Assembly (NCBI GenBank): GCA_036250195.1
Contig: JAVHZZ010000009.1
Location: forward strand, 96,705,771-96,769,770
From: Mixophyes australis
Taxonomy: Eukaryota > Chordata > Amphibia > Anura > Limnodynastidae
DNA length: 64,000 nucleotides
Direction: 5' to 3'
Shown here piece after piece: positions 24,716 through 37,190 of the stretch. The notes beneath the pieces were generated by a model, which saw only the letters and a list, made by a program, of their open reading frames with translations, made no database searches and had not been told where the DNA came from. The first letter of the stretch is position 1. Each line of letters starts with the position of its first letter. Made by a program: the position numbers and the translations under genes.

Positions 24716-25811
24716 ATTTTTGTATGATTTGTCAGTTTTGTGGTTCCTTACAAATAAATGATGACAGTGATGACAGTGATGAGGAATTGTTATGGTTGCC
24801 AAATAATTTAGGAAATTATATTTCCGAATTTTTTAATCAACAAAGTTTCCAAGTGGGGAAAACTGTCCGGGTGCCCATGGGAGCCCTAATTTTATAGAAC
24901 ATTTCCATTGTGTGTTCAGAGACGTAAGACTGTACTGTAAGAGAGAGAGCAGAAACACAAAACACAAAAGCAAGCAGCAGTGCTTTATATCATACATCAA
25001 TTTACAGACTAAAGACACTTAACTTGAGATGTGCCCTAATGGACAAACATTTCATTCATCTTCCTTAGCAGTGTTTATCTCAGCATGTACTTGAGCAATG
25101 ACAAACACCAACCCATTACCATGTGTTTTTCTTCCTCTGTACTAAAACAATGTGTCACAATTTTTGTTGTAGGAGACTCGTGTTGCTGGATAAACGCTTG
25201 ATTTGTCACCTTTTTAGTGCTAATAATAGATGCTATTTCTGACAACTTAATTTGTTTTAAAGTAGATATGCATATTTAATATATTGATACGCAAATAGTA
25301 AAGGCAATATATAGCTCGTATTCCGAATATATGGCTTGTATTTTATAGCAGCAGTTTCTTCCATTGCATTTGAAGTACTGTTTGGGCTTGTTGACACCGA
25401 TGCCGTTTTTCGGTAGTTGGGAAGCATTTTTAACACCTTCCTTTAACACCTTCACATTGTGGGAGAGATCACAGTGAGCAACACTACGCACCAGTACTGC
25501 TAATAATAGAAAATTTGGAGATAACAGTATAGATTTTATAGTCCTAATGTTCTGAGAAGGTTTGTATATCAGTCTATTATTTCTGTGCATATTTTTGCCA
25601 TGGTTGAAAAATTTTTATACAGCACATTGGATTATTTTTAAAAATGCTGTGTTAATTTTTGCAGTTTTCTTAGGTATTGAAAAACATTCTGCAAGCTCAT
25701 TGACCGCACTGATTTTATAAAATTTGCCTATTAGATGCAAAATAAAAGATGATATTAGAAAACAACTCTATTTTAAGCAAAAATACAATGCAATGACATA
25801 TGATTAGCATT
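24716..25811. other. Intergenic, no gene seen
   Basis: A short GATGACAGTGATGACAGTGA repeat at about 24761-24780. Otherwise unassigned AT-rich sequence. Confidence 0.5.
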
Positions 25812-26150
25812 GGGCAGCATGGTGGCACAATGGTTAGCATTGCTGTTTCACAGTAATAGGGTCATAAGTTTGATTCTGATCAGGGGTATATTTACTAAAC
25901 TGCAGATTTGGAAAAAGTAGCGATGTTGCCTAAAGCAACCAATCAGATTCTAGCTGTCATTTTGTAGAATGCACTAAATAAATGACAGCTAGAATTTGAT
26001 TAGTTGCTATTGGCAACTTCTCCACTTTTTCAAACCCGCTGTTTAGTAAATACACCCCCAGGGTTCTATCTGTGTGAGGTTTGTATGTTCTCCCCTTGTT
26101 TGCATGGGTTTCCTCCCACAGTTCAAAAACATAGTGGTGGAGTAATTGAT
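25812..26150 (+). mobile_element. tRNA-headed SINE interrupted by a MITE
   Basis: Head GGGCAGCATGGTGGCACAAT, A-box-like TGGCACAATGGTTAGCA and B-box-like AAGTTTGATTC occupy 25812-25882. The body resumes after the MITE at 26060 with GGTTCTATCTGTGTGAGG and TTTGCATGGGTTTCCTCCCA. The tail is lost near 26150. Confidence 0.75.
25883..26059. mobile_element. 177-bp palindromic MITE, copy 2, inside a SINE
   Basis: Starts GGGGTATATTTACTAAACTG and ends TTTAGTAAATACACCCCC. Same length as the copy at 3599. It splits the SINE between TCTGATCAG and GGTTCTATC. Confidence 0.85.
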
Positions 26151-26984
26151 TCCTGTCCTGACAGAATCTATGGTGCGCACCAACAGAAAGTCCCTTTGAA
26201 ATAGACAGTCAGCAGGCTAAATATATGAGGAGCAGGTAAGTGGACGATCACTTGGTCCAGCTTCCTTCCACTTGGGTGAGTCTTACTGACGGGAGAATAG
26301 TTAGATGGACATTTTATATTTGCGATTAAGATCTACAGAGTGTGTGCACATCAGGAATTCTCCCACCTTTGGGTCTCCTGCTAATGTCCGTAATACTGTT
26401 ACATATTCATATGAATTGTGAGCAAGAAATTATTATGACCCATAGCCATTGGCTTTGTACATATGACTTTATTATGGATAATGAAGAACAAAACAACCAA
26501 ACAAGAAAATAGAGGAAATCCAGAGAGATTTTTGGAAGTAGATAGTTACCATCCCCTATTCCTCTAACCTAGGTCTGGTGAGACAAGATTGATGTTAGCA
26601 GCGTACTCGTCATAACATGTTTTGAATGTCAAGCGTTATTGGATATATTCTTGCTATTTTAAGTTGGTATTATCCATTTTTTTCTGTATATTTGATATAT
26701 AATTAGATTAAAAGGTATATGTGATTTTTATTGGACTCCTCTGCTTTTGCATGTTTGTAATATATTACTCATTTGTAGTGTTTTATATTTACTAGGTAAC
26801 AATCTAGGTACCAGCTGCGCAGTTCCTTTTTGTTTGTTTTTTATATGGTATTATAGTGGAGGATTTACACTTCCTCCTTTGAACAGCTGCATTTGGCACC
26901 TTTTATGATATACATATTTCTATGTACAACACTTATTTGAAGCGCCCGAGACAGTTTATGTGGAGTAATTGGCTGCTGACTAAA
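26151..26984. other. Intergenic, no gene seen
   Basis: Unassigned AT-rich sequence between a SINE and a LINE 3' end. Confidence 0.5.
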
Positions 26985-27312
26985 AGTGGACAGTAATGCT
27001 CTCCAGCTACTCAGCTCACCTCCTCTCAGTCCCTCTGCACTCTGTCTCCTCTCGCTTCTCTCCGCTCCCCTCAGTGACTCTCAACCTGTCATCCGTGCCC
27101 ACCCTCTTGGGCCATAGTTACCTGCCTATACTCACTTTTCCCCTCCCTCCCTCTCTTTCATGCTGTGCCTGAGCCCCCAGAGTTATAGTGCTTACTGTTA
27201 CTTGTACTGTGCTGTTTCACCTTGTACTGTGCCATTGTTTGTCCTTGTACGGCGCTACGGATACTTTGTGGCGCCCTATAAATAAAAATTAATAATAATA
27301 ATAATAATAAAG
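26985..27312 (+). mobile_element. L2-type LINE 3' end, plus strand
   Basis: Ends TTGTGGCGCCCTATAAATAA then (TAA)n, the sense version of the tail seen in antisense at 56249. Preceding text is pyrimidine-rich 3' UTR (CCCTCCCTCCCTCTC). No reading frame remains in this copy. Confidence 0.6.
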
Positions 27313-27319
27313 TGTTTGT

Positions 27320-27760
27320 TTGTGTAGTATGGAACGTAGACTGTAAGCTCCAACAGGGCAGCGGCTGTTGTGAATGATTATTTACCTTCTGTACAGCGCT
27401 GTATAATATGATGGTGCTATATATATATAAACCATAATAATATTAGGATCCAAGTAAATATATAATAATATAAAATAAATAATACATTAATAATAAACAA
27501 TAAAATATATTATTTATAAATAAAACATTTGATCAATAATTGACATATAAAAGGATAGATGATAACTAGAACTTGAATAATAATAATAATAATAATATAA
27601 TATATACTGTAGTATATAATCAATTCTTGTAATTTATTAGATTTATTGTAAAAATTGCAATAATTGATTGTTTGTAATCATTACTTGAATGATCAGTTTT
27701 TAGTAAAACTCCATAGCTCAAAATTTCCACAAATCTGAATAATATGAAAAAAGAAACATA
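27320..27760. repeat. Second LINE/SINE tail and AT-rich low-complexity stretch
   Basis: GTAGACTGTAAGCTCCAAC ... CTGTACAGCGCTGTATAATA (27337-27420) is another L2/SINE 3' tail. It is followed by about 200 bp of AATAAT-rich low-complexity sequence. Confidence 0.6.
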
Positions 27761-27928
27761 GGGGTTTATTTACTAAACTGCAGGCTTGAAAAGTGGAGAT
27801 GTTGCCGATAGCAACCGATCAGATTATGGTTATCATTTATTTAGTACATGCTACAAAATGACAGCTAGAATCTGATTGGTTGCTAACATCTCCACTTTTT
27901 TAAACCCACAGCTTAGTAAATATACTCC
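27761..27928. mobile_element. 177-bp palindromic MITE, copy 3
   Basis: Starts GGGGTTTATTTACTAAACTG and ends TTAGTAAATATACTCC. A few bases shorter than copy 1 because of a small deletion in the right arm (GGTTGCTAACATCTCC). Confidence 0.8.
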
Positions 27929-29446
27929 ATAGCCTCCTTCATTACTCAGTAACTGTATAAACCTGCAACACAGTGCTGTACCACTGGTGACCCATAGGTT
28001 GCGCCCCTCCTGTAAGATTTCTATGAAGCCAGTCTGATCCACTACACTGCCATCACTACTGTCACAGTGACCCATGGCTTCCAAGAAACTAGTGCTACAT
28101 ACTAAAAGCTAGTGGTATCAGAAAGTCAATCAGAAAGCCAAATGTTTTCAATGAGAAAACTGCGCCTTTTTGTTAGATAAGAACAAAATCAAGGTGTTCA
28201 AGCTTCACTACACATGTTTTTACATGTAGTACACAAGTACTGGCCAGCTTTACTTTTACACTGCAACTGAGAGGTAAGCTAGGTTGCCCCCCTCCCAATT
28301 TTAATCTGTATGCACATTTTAAATTTGTCAACAGGTCAACATGTTTTCACCAAGGTGCATCTACTAGATGGCTTTACTTTTAACTGTAAATGAAATTAGA
28401 CCCATAGTACAGTAATCTCAAGAACACATTAGACTCTCTGTGCTCCCCCACCACTGTACTATACCCCTTCCTTCCCATCATTCCATCCCTCTTCTTTCAA
28501 AAACAGGGGAGAAAACCCACTACCAGCACTCTGACGCTTGATTCACGAGAACAGAAGCACAACAAAGGAAGTGCAAATACAATATATCACAACATTGTGA
28601 AAAGACGTAGTCCTTCACCCCTGCACTCTTAAAATGTGAAAACCCAAACTTTAATCATTCACAGGATACTTGGGCCATCTTAAAATAATCAAATCTAATG
28701 ATACCCGGAAATAAACTGATCACAGACTTACAAGCCAGTCATAATGTGCGATTGTTGTCCGTTGACTCATTCCGTATAGTTTTTGAACTGTGTTCTCTCT
28801 GCACTTATTGAATAAATGGCGCTCATTATTCCTTATGTAACAGTTCACAACAAGGTGCTCTGAATCTTGAGCAATAAAAAGAAATCCAATACATATGGCA
28901 TTTTAAAAGTTTTCCTTTTTAATTCTGGAAATCTATAGCAGTTACATACAGACCCTAAATTTCCAGGAAAAAAGCTTAAACAATCAAAATCAAAGTATCA
29001 ACCCTAAAAATCTTTTGCACTTTGCTACATAGGTATGTACAGAATGGAGCACACCTACTGGTGTAACGCCATACAAGAAATAAGTTTAAACTTGTCCTAA
29101 TTTGTCCCCATTTTTCAAAGTCACAAATAACTACCTCTACCTGCTGAAAATATTTAATTCAAGTTGTATGTAGCTTGGATGTGTTGGAGGCACACTTATA
29201 TTTACACTGAAATATTTTTGTTTTTATTGTTAAATTGATCATTTTTAAACGTTTTCAAAAGATCCAAACTTTCTACACCATCCTCCTGTTCCCAAGTTCT
29301 CTATATCTTATGCTTCAAATTGGTGTCCACTCTGTAGACTTGTATGGCTTATTGTTGGTCTACATATCAGAGGTTTATTGTTTGTCTATATATCAGATAC
29401 ACCACGTAAATGAGTTCTAAACCCAGAAATCATAACATGAAAATAT
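27929..29446. other. Intergenic, no gene seen
   Basis: A region at 28150-28370 has an inverted phrase around ACATGTTTTTACATGTAG and may be a decayed relative of the GGCCTGATT MITE. Otherwise unassigned. Confidence 0.4.
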
Positions 29447-29819
29447 ATCATCATCATCATCATTTATTTATATAGCGCCACTATTTCCGCAGTGCTGTAC
29501 AGAGAACTCATTCACATCAGTCCCTGCCCCATTGGAGCTTACAGTCTAAATTCCCTAATATAGACACACAGACAGAGAGGGAGACAGGCAGAGAGGGAGA
29601 GACTAGGGTCAATTTTGATAGCAGTCAATTAACCTACCAGTATGTTTTTGGATTGTGGGAGGAAACCGGAGCACCCGGAGGAAACCCACGCAAACATAGG
29701 GAGAACATATAAATTCCACACAGATAAGGCCACACAGATAAGGCCATGGTCGGGAATCGAACTCATTACCCCAGTGCTGTGAGGCAGAAGTGCTAACCAC
29801 TAGTCCACTGTGCTGCCCC
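29447..29819 (-). mobile_element. tRNA-headed SINE, minus strand, copy 2
   Basis: Near full length. On the plus strand: (ATC)n tail, TATATAGCGCCACTATTTCC, CCCCATTGGAGCTTACAGTC, GGAAACCCACGCAAACATAG, then the head GGGAATCGAACTCATTACC and CACTGTGCTGCCCC. In reverse the head gives a B box GAGTTCGATTCCC, one base from the tRNA consensus. A GATAAGGCCACACA stretch is duplicated at 29726-29745. Confidence 0.85.
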
Positions 29820-29971
29820 AATATATATATATCCATTTACTCACACATTTTTCAATACAAGCACATTACAGAGCAAAAATTCTTGTTTCTGGGCAATTAA
29901 ATCCGAAAGCTGGACTAATCAATTTCCCCCTAGCACACTTGTTAGTAACACAACGAAAATCAACCACATCT

Positions 29972-30163
29972 GGGGGTAATTGTATCAAGCTGCGTGTTTC
30001 CAGCGGGTTTGAAAAGTGGAGATGTTCCCTATAGCAACCAGATTCTAGTTATCATTTATGTAGTGCATTCTACAATATGATAGCTAGAATCTAATTGGTT
30101 ACTATAGGCAACATCTCCACTTGTCAGACCTGCCAGAAACTCGCAGCTTGATACATATAGCCC
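29972..30163. mobile_element. Diverged relative of the 177-bp MITE
   Basis: Shares the core AGTGGAGATGTTCCCTATAG and its inverted partner, but has different ends: GGGGGTAATTGTATCAAGCT and AGCTTGATACATATAGCCC. A longer subfamily with replaced tips. Confidence 0.75.
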
Positions 30164-31500
30164 ATGGAACCTCTTCCAGCATTCTGTTTATGGAATTGCT
30201 GCAAATCGGAGGCAGGACTTAGGCTTGTCATGACATGCTTAGAAAGGATGAGAAGCTGGAAAACTGTAGGAGACAGGAGCATTGGAGATTAATACATTTT
30301 TTAATATAGCTTCCCTCCCGTAAATAGTGTATTACATATTTCAGGTACGCATACATTTTAATTGCAAAATTCAGCCTGGAAAAAAACAGAGAAATGAACA
30401 GTTAGGAAGCATGATCTACAAAACAATGATCTAAGTTTTCTTGGTGAGCTGTATTCTTAGAGACAAGTATTATACATTTTGTTTGTAATACTAATAACTA
30501 CACACATGCTTAGCTGCACTATATTAAAATGTATACTGCCACAACCAATCCAGTAATATGCACAGCTTTACAGCTACGTTGTTATTATTTGTTGCATTTA
30601 ATTGCATATTGCTTTAGAATTGTCACGAAAGCAAAGTACATTTGAGCAGTTTAAAAAAAAAGTTTTTTATTTGGCCATATTAAGCTAATTGAATCTTTAT
30701 GACTTAAAGTGCTCTCTTTGTTTCAGTTTGATTGTGCTAAAATCAGATTTGTGATCTCCAGCTCAAAGATTTAATCCATCTCTTCTTTTAACATTATAAT
30801 TAGAAGTCTTGTTATCCACATTGTAATTAGGTAAAGCAAGGACATTAATATAATACTTCAGTTTAATAGAGAATAGCCTACTTCATCAGTGAAGACGAAT
30901 GAAATTGGAGGAAGATGGGCAGCAGTACAGACTTTATGGATGGTGCATTAGTACATGATCTGTATTATCTATAATATAAATGTCTAGTGGCGTGTGTTAG
31001 TCTGTCTGTGTGTGGAAAAAATAAAACCAAGCTGCAGCGCCACCTGCTGGGCGGAGTTATACACTGACCTACTAAATTCTTAGTGTGTGTGGAAAAAAAA
31101 ATTCAGAAAGGGCTGAAATTTGGTATACTAAGATGTTTTTAATTTGTTAATTGTTAAAAGTGTCTATAAAGATTTTAAAAATATATATATATATTTCTTG
31201 AAGGAGAAGTGACAGTTGGGAGTGGTTGGTGGTTGCCGGGGGTGACAGTGGGGAGTGGTTGAGGCCTGGGCTATGGCCCAAATGCATGACAAGAACCTTT
31301 TTAACACCTTAAGTAGCTTGATTTGACTAGAATGCATGAGTATCATGCACGGGTTAACTTGTATATTTTATATGTATCTAAAAACTACACACTATCAATT
31401 TGACTGAGGCTCTAGGTTTTGGGCATTTTTACATTTAATGTATATTTCCCAGTTCCTACACCAGGCAATTTGAGTTCAAAACTAACCTATTCTACTTACA
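30164..31500. other. Intergenic with a candidate conserved element and an unassigned repeat
   Basis: 30600-30880 is AT-rich unique sequence with homeodomain-like TAATTA/CTAATTG motifs (candidate regulatory element only). 30965-31365 (CTAGTGGCGTGTGTTAGTCT ... GAGTATCATGCACGGGTTAA) looks like a dispersed repeat, possibly Helitron-like, with an internal (AT)n. The class is not established. Confidence 0.35.
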
Positions 31501-32076
31501 CTGGGCATACACTACAGTGTTTTCAGCCTAGTATTGGGACAATTACCCAATAAATAACCGTTCAGCCCTATATTGCATTAGTGTGTACACTTAGACGATG
31601 AACGATAGTCGTTCCAAAGTGCCGACCATCGAGCTTTAATTGTTCAGTTGAAATATAAATCTCAATCAGTTATGGAATGACATCCTTCCAATTCTGCAGT
31701 ATGTATGCACTCACGATCAGCATCTCCATAGATTTTATAGAGCCATGATATTGGGTAAATCTTGGGCAAAATGAGAGAATCCTTCCACTTTGAGCTTGCT
31801 TATACACCGGGGTCGTTGGGTGGGGGGGGGGGGGGGGGGGGGCGTTTCGATCCAGTCCCTGCCCCCTGTTTTTACATCTATAAGTATGGGCTACCTGCGG
31901 CCGTACGCTGTGTACGTGTACATGTTTAAAACACAGAGCGGCCGGGCAGGATTCTTTGTCTGCCTTTCTCCCGACATGGACCCGCACATATCGTACGGCC
32001 GCAGGCAGCACACTCCTGCTAGGAGGGGCGATTTGCCCCGATCACCACCCCCTCCCCCCCTGGATCCGCCACTGCC
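31501..32076. other. Repeat-like stretch with a G21 run and MITE end
   Basis: Starts CTGGGCATACACTACAGTG, resembling other GGGTACACACT repeats in this window. It contains 21 consecutive G (31822-31842) and inverted CTGCGGCCGTACG / CGTACGGCCGCAG at 31896 and 31992. It ends CTGGATCCGCCACTG, the end motif of the DNA element at 37201-41646. The left boundary was not found. Confidence 0.45.
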
Positions 32077-33273
32077 TACACATGGACATGCAGGATTTGG
32101 TTGCACAGAAAAACTATGTGTTGCTGTTAATGTTTGATTGGATCATCTATATGTAATCAGTTTCATAGGAGCCAACTTTTTAAAATAATTGGGGTACTTT
32201 TGTTACCCCCTTCCCATATGACTGAAAATTACCATGCACATGGTTAGCGACAGTGATAGCACAAATACTGGGGGTGCTGTCATCTATGATCAGTTTGCAA
32301 AATGAATGTACTTGTCGAAGACACATAAAATACCTTTTTTGCACTATGTGTAAGCTCCTCAAAAAAAGCAGACAGAAAAGGAAGACCTACAATTCTTCCT
32401 AATCACTTTCCTTTTTGTTAATTTAAAAAACAAATCGGCTCTTTTAGATTTACATACTTGATCTGTGCCACATCCATAACAAACCCCAAGCCTAATGATC
32501 ATCTTTTACAGTCTACAGTTTCCAATGTAATAGACAGGACTTTAGTTGCATATGGGGTCGCAGATGCATACAACAAGCCGTAATGATATCAGCTATGAAA
32601 CGTTTTAACATTAATGAGTTTGCATAATCACTTGTGAATTACCTTAATGTCTTCTATAAATAGTTATAGAGGTATGCCATTAAATGATTATTGCCCAGAT
32701 TGAGTAAATTCTATTATAAAGCTATTGTATGTTTTTTAACGATTATATTTTTTTACAATAATAATAATAATATCATATGAGACACATTTTTATATACTGT
32801 ATATTTGCATTGTTTTATACACCTGTACTGCTTTGTTGCTGTTGAAATATTTTTATGATAACATGTTAAAAGCAATAGTAAAAACAAATGTTTCTGTTAC
32901 AGTAACTGTTTCTCTTGTTAGTTTTCGTGGTCATATGTTCCCTTTATTGTGCACGGTTAGGAGAGACAAACGTACCTCAAGGAGGAAAGGGTTTGCACAT
33001 ATTCTTTTAAGTATACATTCGTAAACTTATAAATGTAAATTTATGGTCAATGCAGAAAAGTGAAAATGAATAGCAGAATACTATGGTATGGTATTTAATT
33101 ATAATATTACATAATCAATTTGTAATCAAACAGTGAAGGCAAAACAATTTTCATATGAGATATCTTGCACTTTCAAACAGCCATGTGGACTCTCTGCTAT
33201 CTCAGTAAAGGTTTATCCCAAACCAGACTTCTCTGATTGCCTCTTACAAACATAGAATTTTACTACAGTCTAA
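32077..33273. other. Intergenic, AT-rich unique sequence
   Basis: No repeat signature. It includes octamer-like TTTGCATAATC near 32620, and could be conserved non-coding DNA. No gene seen. Confidence 0.35.
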
Positions 33274-33448
33274 GGGCTAGATTTACTAAACTGCGGGTTC
33301 GGAAAAGTGGAGATGTTGCCTATAGCAACCAATCAGATTCAAGCTTTAATTTATTTAGTACATTCTACAAAATGACAGCTAGAATATGATTGGCTGCTAT
33401 AGCCAACATCTCCACTTTTTCAAACCCGCAGTTTAGTAAATATACCCC
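33274..33448. mobile_element. 177-bp palindromic MITE, copy 4
   Basis: Starts GGGCTAGATTTACTAAACTG and ends TTTAGTAAATATACCCC. The arms match copy 1 with scattered substitutions. Confidence 0.85.
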
Positions 33449-33837
33449 TAATTGTTTTGCCCATCTACTCTGGCAATTTTTTTAATCCTTAATAATGCTA
33501 CACCCTAGTTGACCTTATGTCTATTTCACACATATTTAAATTGTTTACATTCCCCTACTGTGGTGGCCTACACCACCTCTTGGTGAAGGAATTTTCAAAT
33601 TTACCCTAAATCTCCCACCCTTCAGTTTTAGTGTATGTTCTCTTGATCTAGTACTTATCTCGGCTCCCAAGAAAGCTGCCCTCCTGTACGTTGATATATT
33701 TGAAAGCTACGATCATAACCCCCCCCAACCCCCCTGCTCCAAGCTATACATCTTTACATCCTTTTGTCCTTCCTGGTAGGTTTTGCTTTGTTACATAGTT
33801 TGCCTACCTGTAAGCTATATGAATTATTGACTCCTAG

Positions 33838-33990
33838 ATAATCATCATCATCAACATTTGTTTATATAGCACCAGCAAATTCTGTGGCGCTTTACACTTG
33901 GGAATAAACAGTAATAAAACAATACTGGGTAATACATACAGACAGAGAGGTAAGAGGGCCCTGCTCACAAGTTTACAATCTATTGGGCAA
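33838..33990 (-). mobile_element. SINE/LINE tail inserted in the LINE relic
   Basis: Starts ATCATCATCATCAACATTTG, then TTATATAGCACCAGCAAATT, GTGGCGCTTTACACTTGGG and CCTGCTCACAAGTTTACAAT. Reverse copy of the unit at 6329. Confidence 0.7.
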
Positions 33991-34029
33991 TCCCCTTCCT
34001 CCTCAGTAGTTGATATTTTAAAGCTATTT

Positions 34030-34348
34030 GGCCTGATTCCATAAGGAAAGTAAAGCAAAGAAATTGAGTAAATTTGAACCTCGGCAAAACCATGTTGTTC
34101 TTGGGCGGGAGGTAAATATAAAATAGGAGGACAGATTTATAGTTGGGGTAGGGCATCTCCTAGATCAACTTTAAATTTCAGTGTACAGATAAGCTATCAA
34201 GTATATGTTTTGTACATGAAAAAACAGACAGTATATATCTTATGTGCAAAATAATTAACTAATTTGCACCCCTTGCATTGTAACATGGTTTTGTCCAGGA
34301 GAAAACTTACTAATTTTTTTGCCTTACTTTCCTTAATGAATCAGGCCC
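34030..34348. mobile_element. GGCCTGATT-family MITE, copy 2, inside the LINE relic
   Basis: 319 bp from GGCCTGATTCC to TTAATGAATCAGGCCC, with inverted ends. Internal text is nearly the same as at 17197. Confidence 0.8.
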
Positions 34349-35290
34349 ATTAATACTAAGTTCAGATTTTGTGTTTTTGAAACTTATGTAGATGATTTTG
34401 CATTTTTTCATATTACATTTTGCTTGTCACACTCATGACCATCCTACCAAGACCATCAATCAATTTGTTTACCCACCCTGGCCTGTCTACCCTCTTTATC
34501 TTTGTGTCATCTGCAAAAAGGCAGACTTTATTTTCAATAACATTAGTAAATATTATATTGAAGAGCTCTTGACTAAGTAAATATTCCTCGTGTACTCTAT
34601 TGGTAACCATTCCCTCATCTGAATGTCTATCCTTAAACCAACATTTCATCCATTCAACCACTTTTGGATCCAGTCTCAAGCTTTCTCATTTATTTAGCAG
34701 TCTTCACCATGGGACAGTATCAAATGCTACATCTACAGCTCCATACACGATGCCTGGCTCTTTCTTTCAGCAGTGTTTCCATTAATTTCCCCACTACCTA
34801 TGTCAGGCTTATTGGTCTGTAGCTGACAACTTCTTCCACTTTTGGCAACAAGACTACACTTTCTTTTTTTTCTTTTCCTCTGAAACAATACTTGCTAATA
34901 ATGATTGGTTTATTGATTCTGTTAATGGGATTATCATTATCCCTTTAAGATATTTTATTATATTATCTGGCTCCACTAACTTCAATTTTGGGATTGGAAG
35001 TTGGATTTGTATCTACCGCCTTTACATCTGTTTGTTCTTGCTACTTAGTTGTGGGCCTTCCATTCTGAGCAAACATGTGTGTTGAGATGGTTTGCTATAC
35101 ACTTGTTTACCTCAACTATGTACCTCTGTCTTTAGTATTGCCATTTATCGTTTTATTTAAATTTTTTCACCTAAATCCCTAAAGAAATGTTTTGGGCCTT
35201 TGCACATCAAATTGCTTTCTTAGCCTCTTTCTGCCTAACAAGATACACCTATTTTTATTAAAAGCCATCTTTTTTTCACTTTACAATACT

Positions 35291-37190
35291 TGCATTCTTT
35301 TGAAAGAATAAAATTGGCTACGTGTTTGTTGCAAAGGTCTGTTGCTTTTAGTGCAGCACATTTTATTTATTCCGCCTGTTCCTGCACTTCATTCAAACTT
35401 CTTCAAAGTCAGCCCTCCTAAAATGAAATACCTTAGTTTTCATGTGGTATATTTTAGTCTCTCTCTTTGGGGCCTATTCAATATTGTACAGGTTTTTGCC
35501 CCGTTAATTGTTATCTGTTATCGCAATAATGAGAGATGACTTTTCGGCTCCATTTACTAATAAAATATCCTGGGACGGTGCTTCAGATAGGAGGCTGTCC
35601 CGGCGATTGCTTTCCTAACCCTTCAACTCTGGTAGTCTGTCTCTCCCCTCCAGTTACTATCGCAAAGTGGCTTTGCTCATGTGAGACCTAAATTAGTAAC
35701 TAGAGGGGACAGCAGGAAGGCTGCAGAGAGGATTCCAAAGATCTTTCCACTACAATGTACGCCTTCTTCAGATGGCCTTAGCCAAAGGGCTCAAGCTCCG
35801 AAAGGTTAGGCTTTTTGGAGCTTGTTAAATATCCCCAAACTGCAGTCCCCATTGAAATTTATGAGGAGTGCGGTTTATTGTGAAACTTAGCCTATTGTAG
35901 GAGATATCTATGGTACCTCCTGGCTTTTGTTAGGTAGCTAACTAACTTAGAAATGCCTAAACTATGCGGAAAAAGCCATTTCCACATGGTTCATGGCTTA
36001 ATAGGCCCTTTTATATTAAACCATCCTGTTGGTTGATCATAGGTGCAAGTGCAGGGACTGATGTGAATGATCAATCTCTGCAAAGCCCTGTATAATATGT
36101 TGACATTATATAATTAAAGGTTAAAAATAATCTGACATGTATATGACTGTTGTCATACTATGTTTACGGTACCCTACTTTAAATGGTCATTCAGCCCAAA
36201 TTGTAAATGGCCCTTTTTAATTTATCACACATGTGTATGTACATGTATAACGATATATGACAGAGACCAAGCCATCAAGTCAAGTCAGAGACCCAGCAGT
36301 AATGTCACCTGCAGCTGGGGGGAAAAGTACAGGAGGAAGATGACCCAATGCTCAGGGCCTGCTGCTGTGTCTTGTGGCTATCAGGAGCGAGTGCACTGAG
36401 AAAGAATGCTCCATGGATATAAAACATTGGCTCCCATTGTTGAGAAGGGCGTAGAGCCTGGGAGAGGAAAGAGAACTGGTGCCAGGGAGAGGCACAGCAG
36501 ATAGACCCAGTTCAGGTGGACTGTGTAGCTAAGTCGGAGGTGCTGGAAAGGTGCCAAGCTATTAGAGAAAGGGTGAGTCAATGCCCATATTGCCATTGAA
36601 GGGGATCAGACCAACAAGAGATGGAGAAGTGCCACAAGAGAAGATCAGTCAAGTATAAGGAAAGTGCCCAGTTCAGTGTATAGTATGGTACCGTTGGGTT
36701 ATTGCTCTGAAACTCTGGTGTTAGTCTAATCTGAAGTCATTTTCATGAACTGTTAGTGAATATAAATGTGGACCGTTTTCATCAACGTTGATCCCTTGGC
36801 TGCTTTTTGTGGATTTGTGGAATCAGATTGACTGTCTGGGATTTTTTGAATTTGGAGTACAATTGGTGGAACCCGTAAACTTTAGACTATCATCAAAATA
36901 GGGACATTATAGGCCCCACTAGTTTTATGCATTCAGTATTTACCCTCCGTTTATTTATAACATAAAGTATACTGTCTATGGACTAGTGTGACACTCGGTA
37001 CACATATTAGAATTAATCATATAATGTTCATATCAAAAGGGGTAGCACTGAGTCTTTCTATATTTTCTATCATTCATTTAGAGGATAGACACCTCTAAAC
37101 TTAAGCAGCTACCGATATTCTCCCATACCTGGAACAGGAGCAGTGAGATTAATATTTATATTGGCTTGCTAGCCATAGATGTGTGAGTTT
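35291..37190. other. Intergenic; candidate old MITE
   Basis: 35478-36006 starts GGGGCCTATTCAATATTG and ends CATGGCTTAATAGGCCC, with inner inverted GTTACTATCGCAAAG-type arms; probably an old DNA element. The remainder to 37190 shows no gene or known repeat. Confidence 0.4.

Larger units (their letters stand above)
33535..35290 (-). pseudogene. CR1/L2-clade LINE reverse transcriptase relic
   Basis: Degenerate non-LTR retrotransposon read on the minus strand. Near 34499-34526 the reverse strand encodes CLFADDTKI, the F-A-D-D catalytic motif of CR1/L2/Rex1-type reverse transcriptases. It is preceded by LFNIIFTNVIENKV, the remains of the LLFNIFINDI segment. Sequence at 34680-34860 and 35150-35280 also follows this family. 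The frame is broken throughout. The 3' half is interrupted by a SINE/LINE tail (33838-33990) and a MITE (34030-34348). The 3' end is about 33535. Confidence 0.7.
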
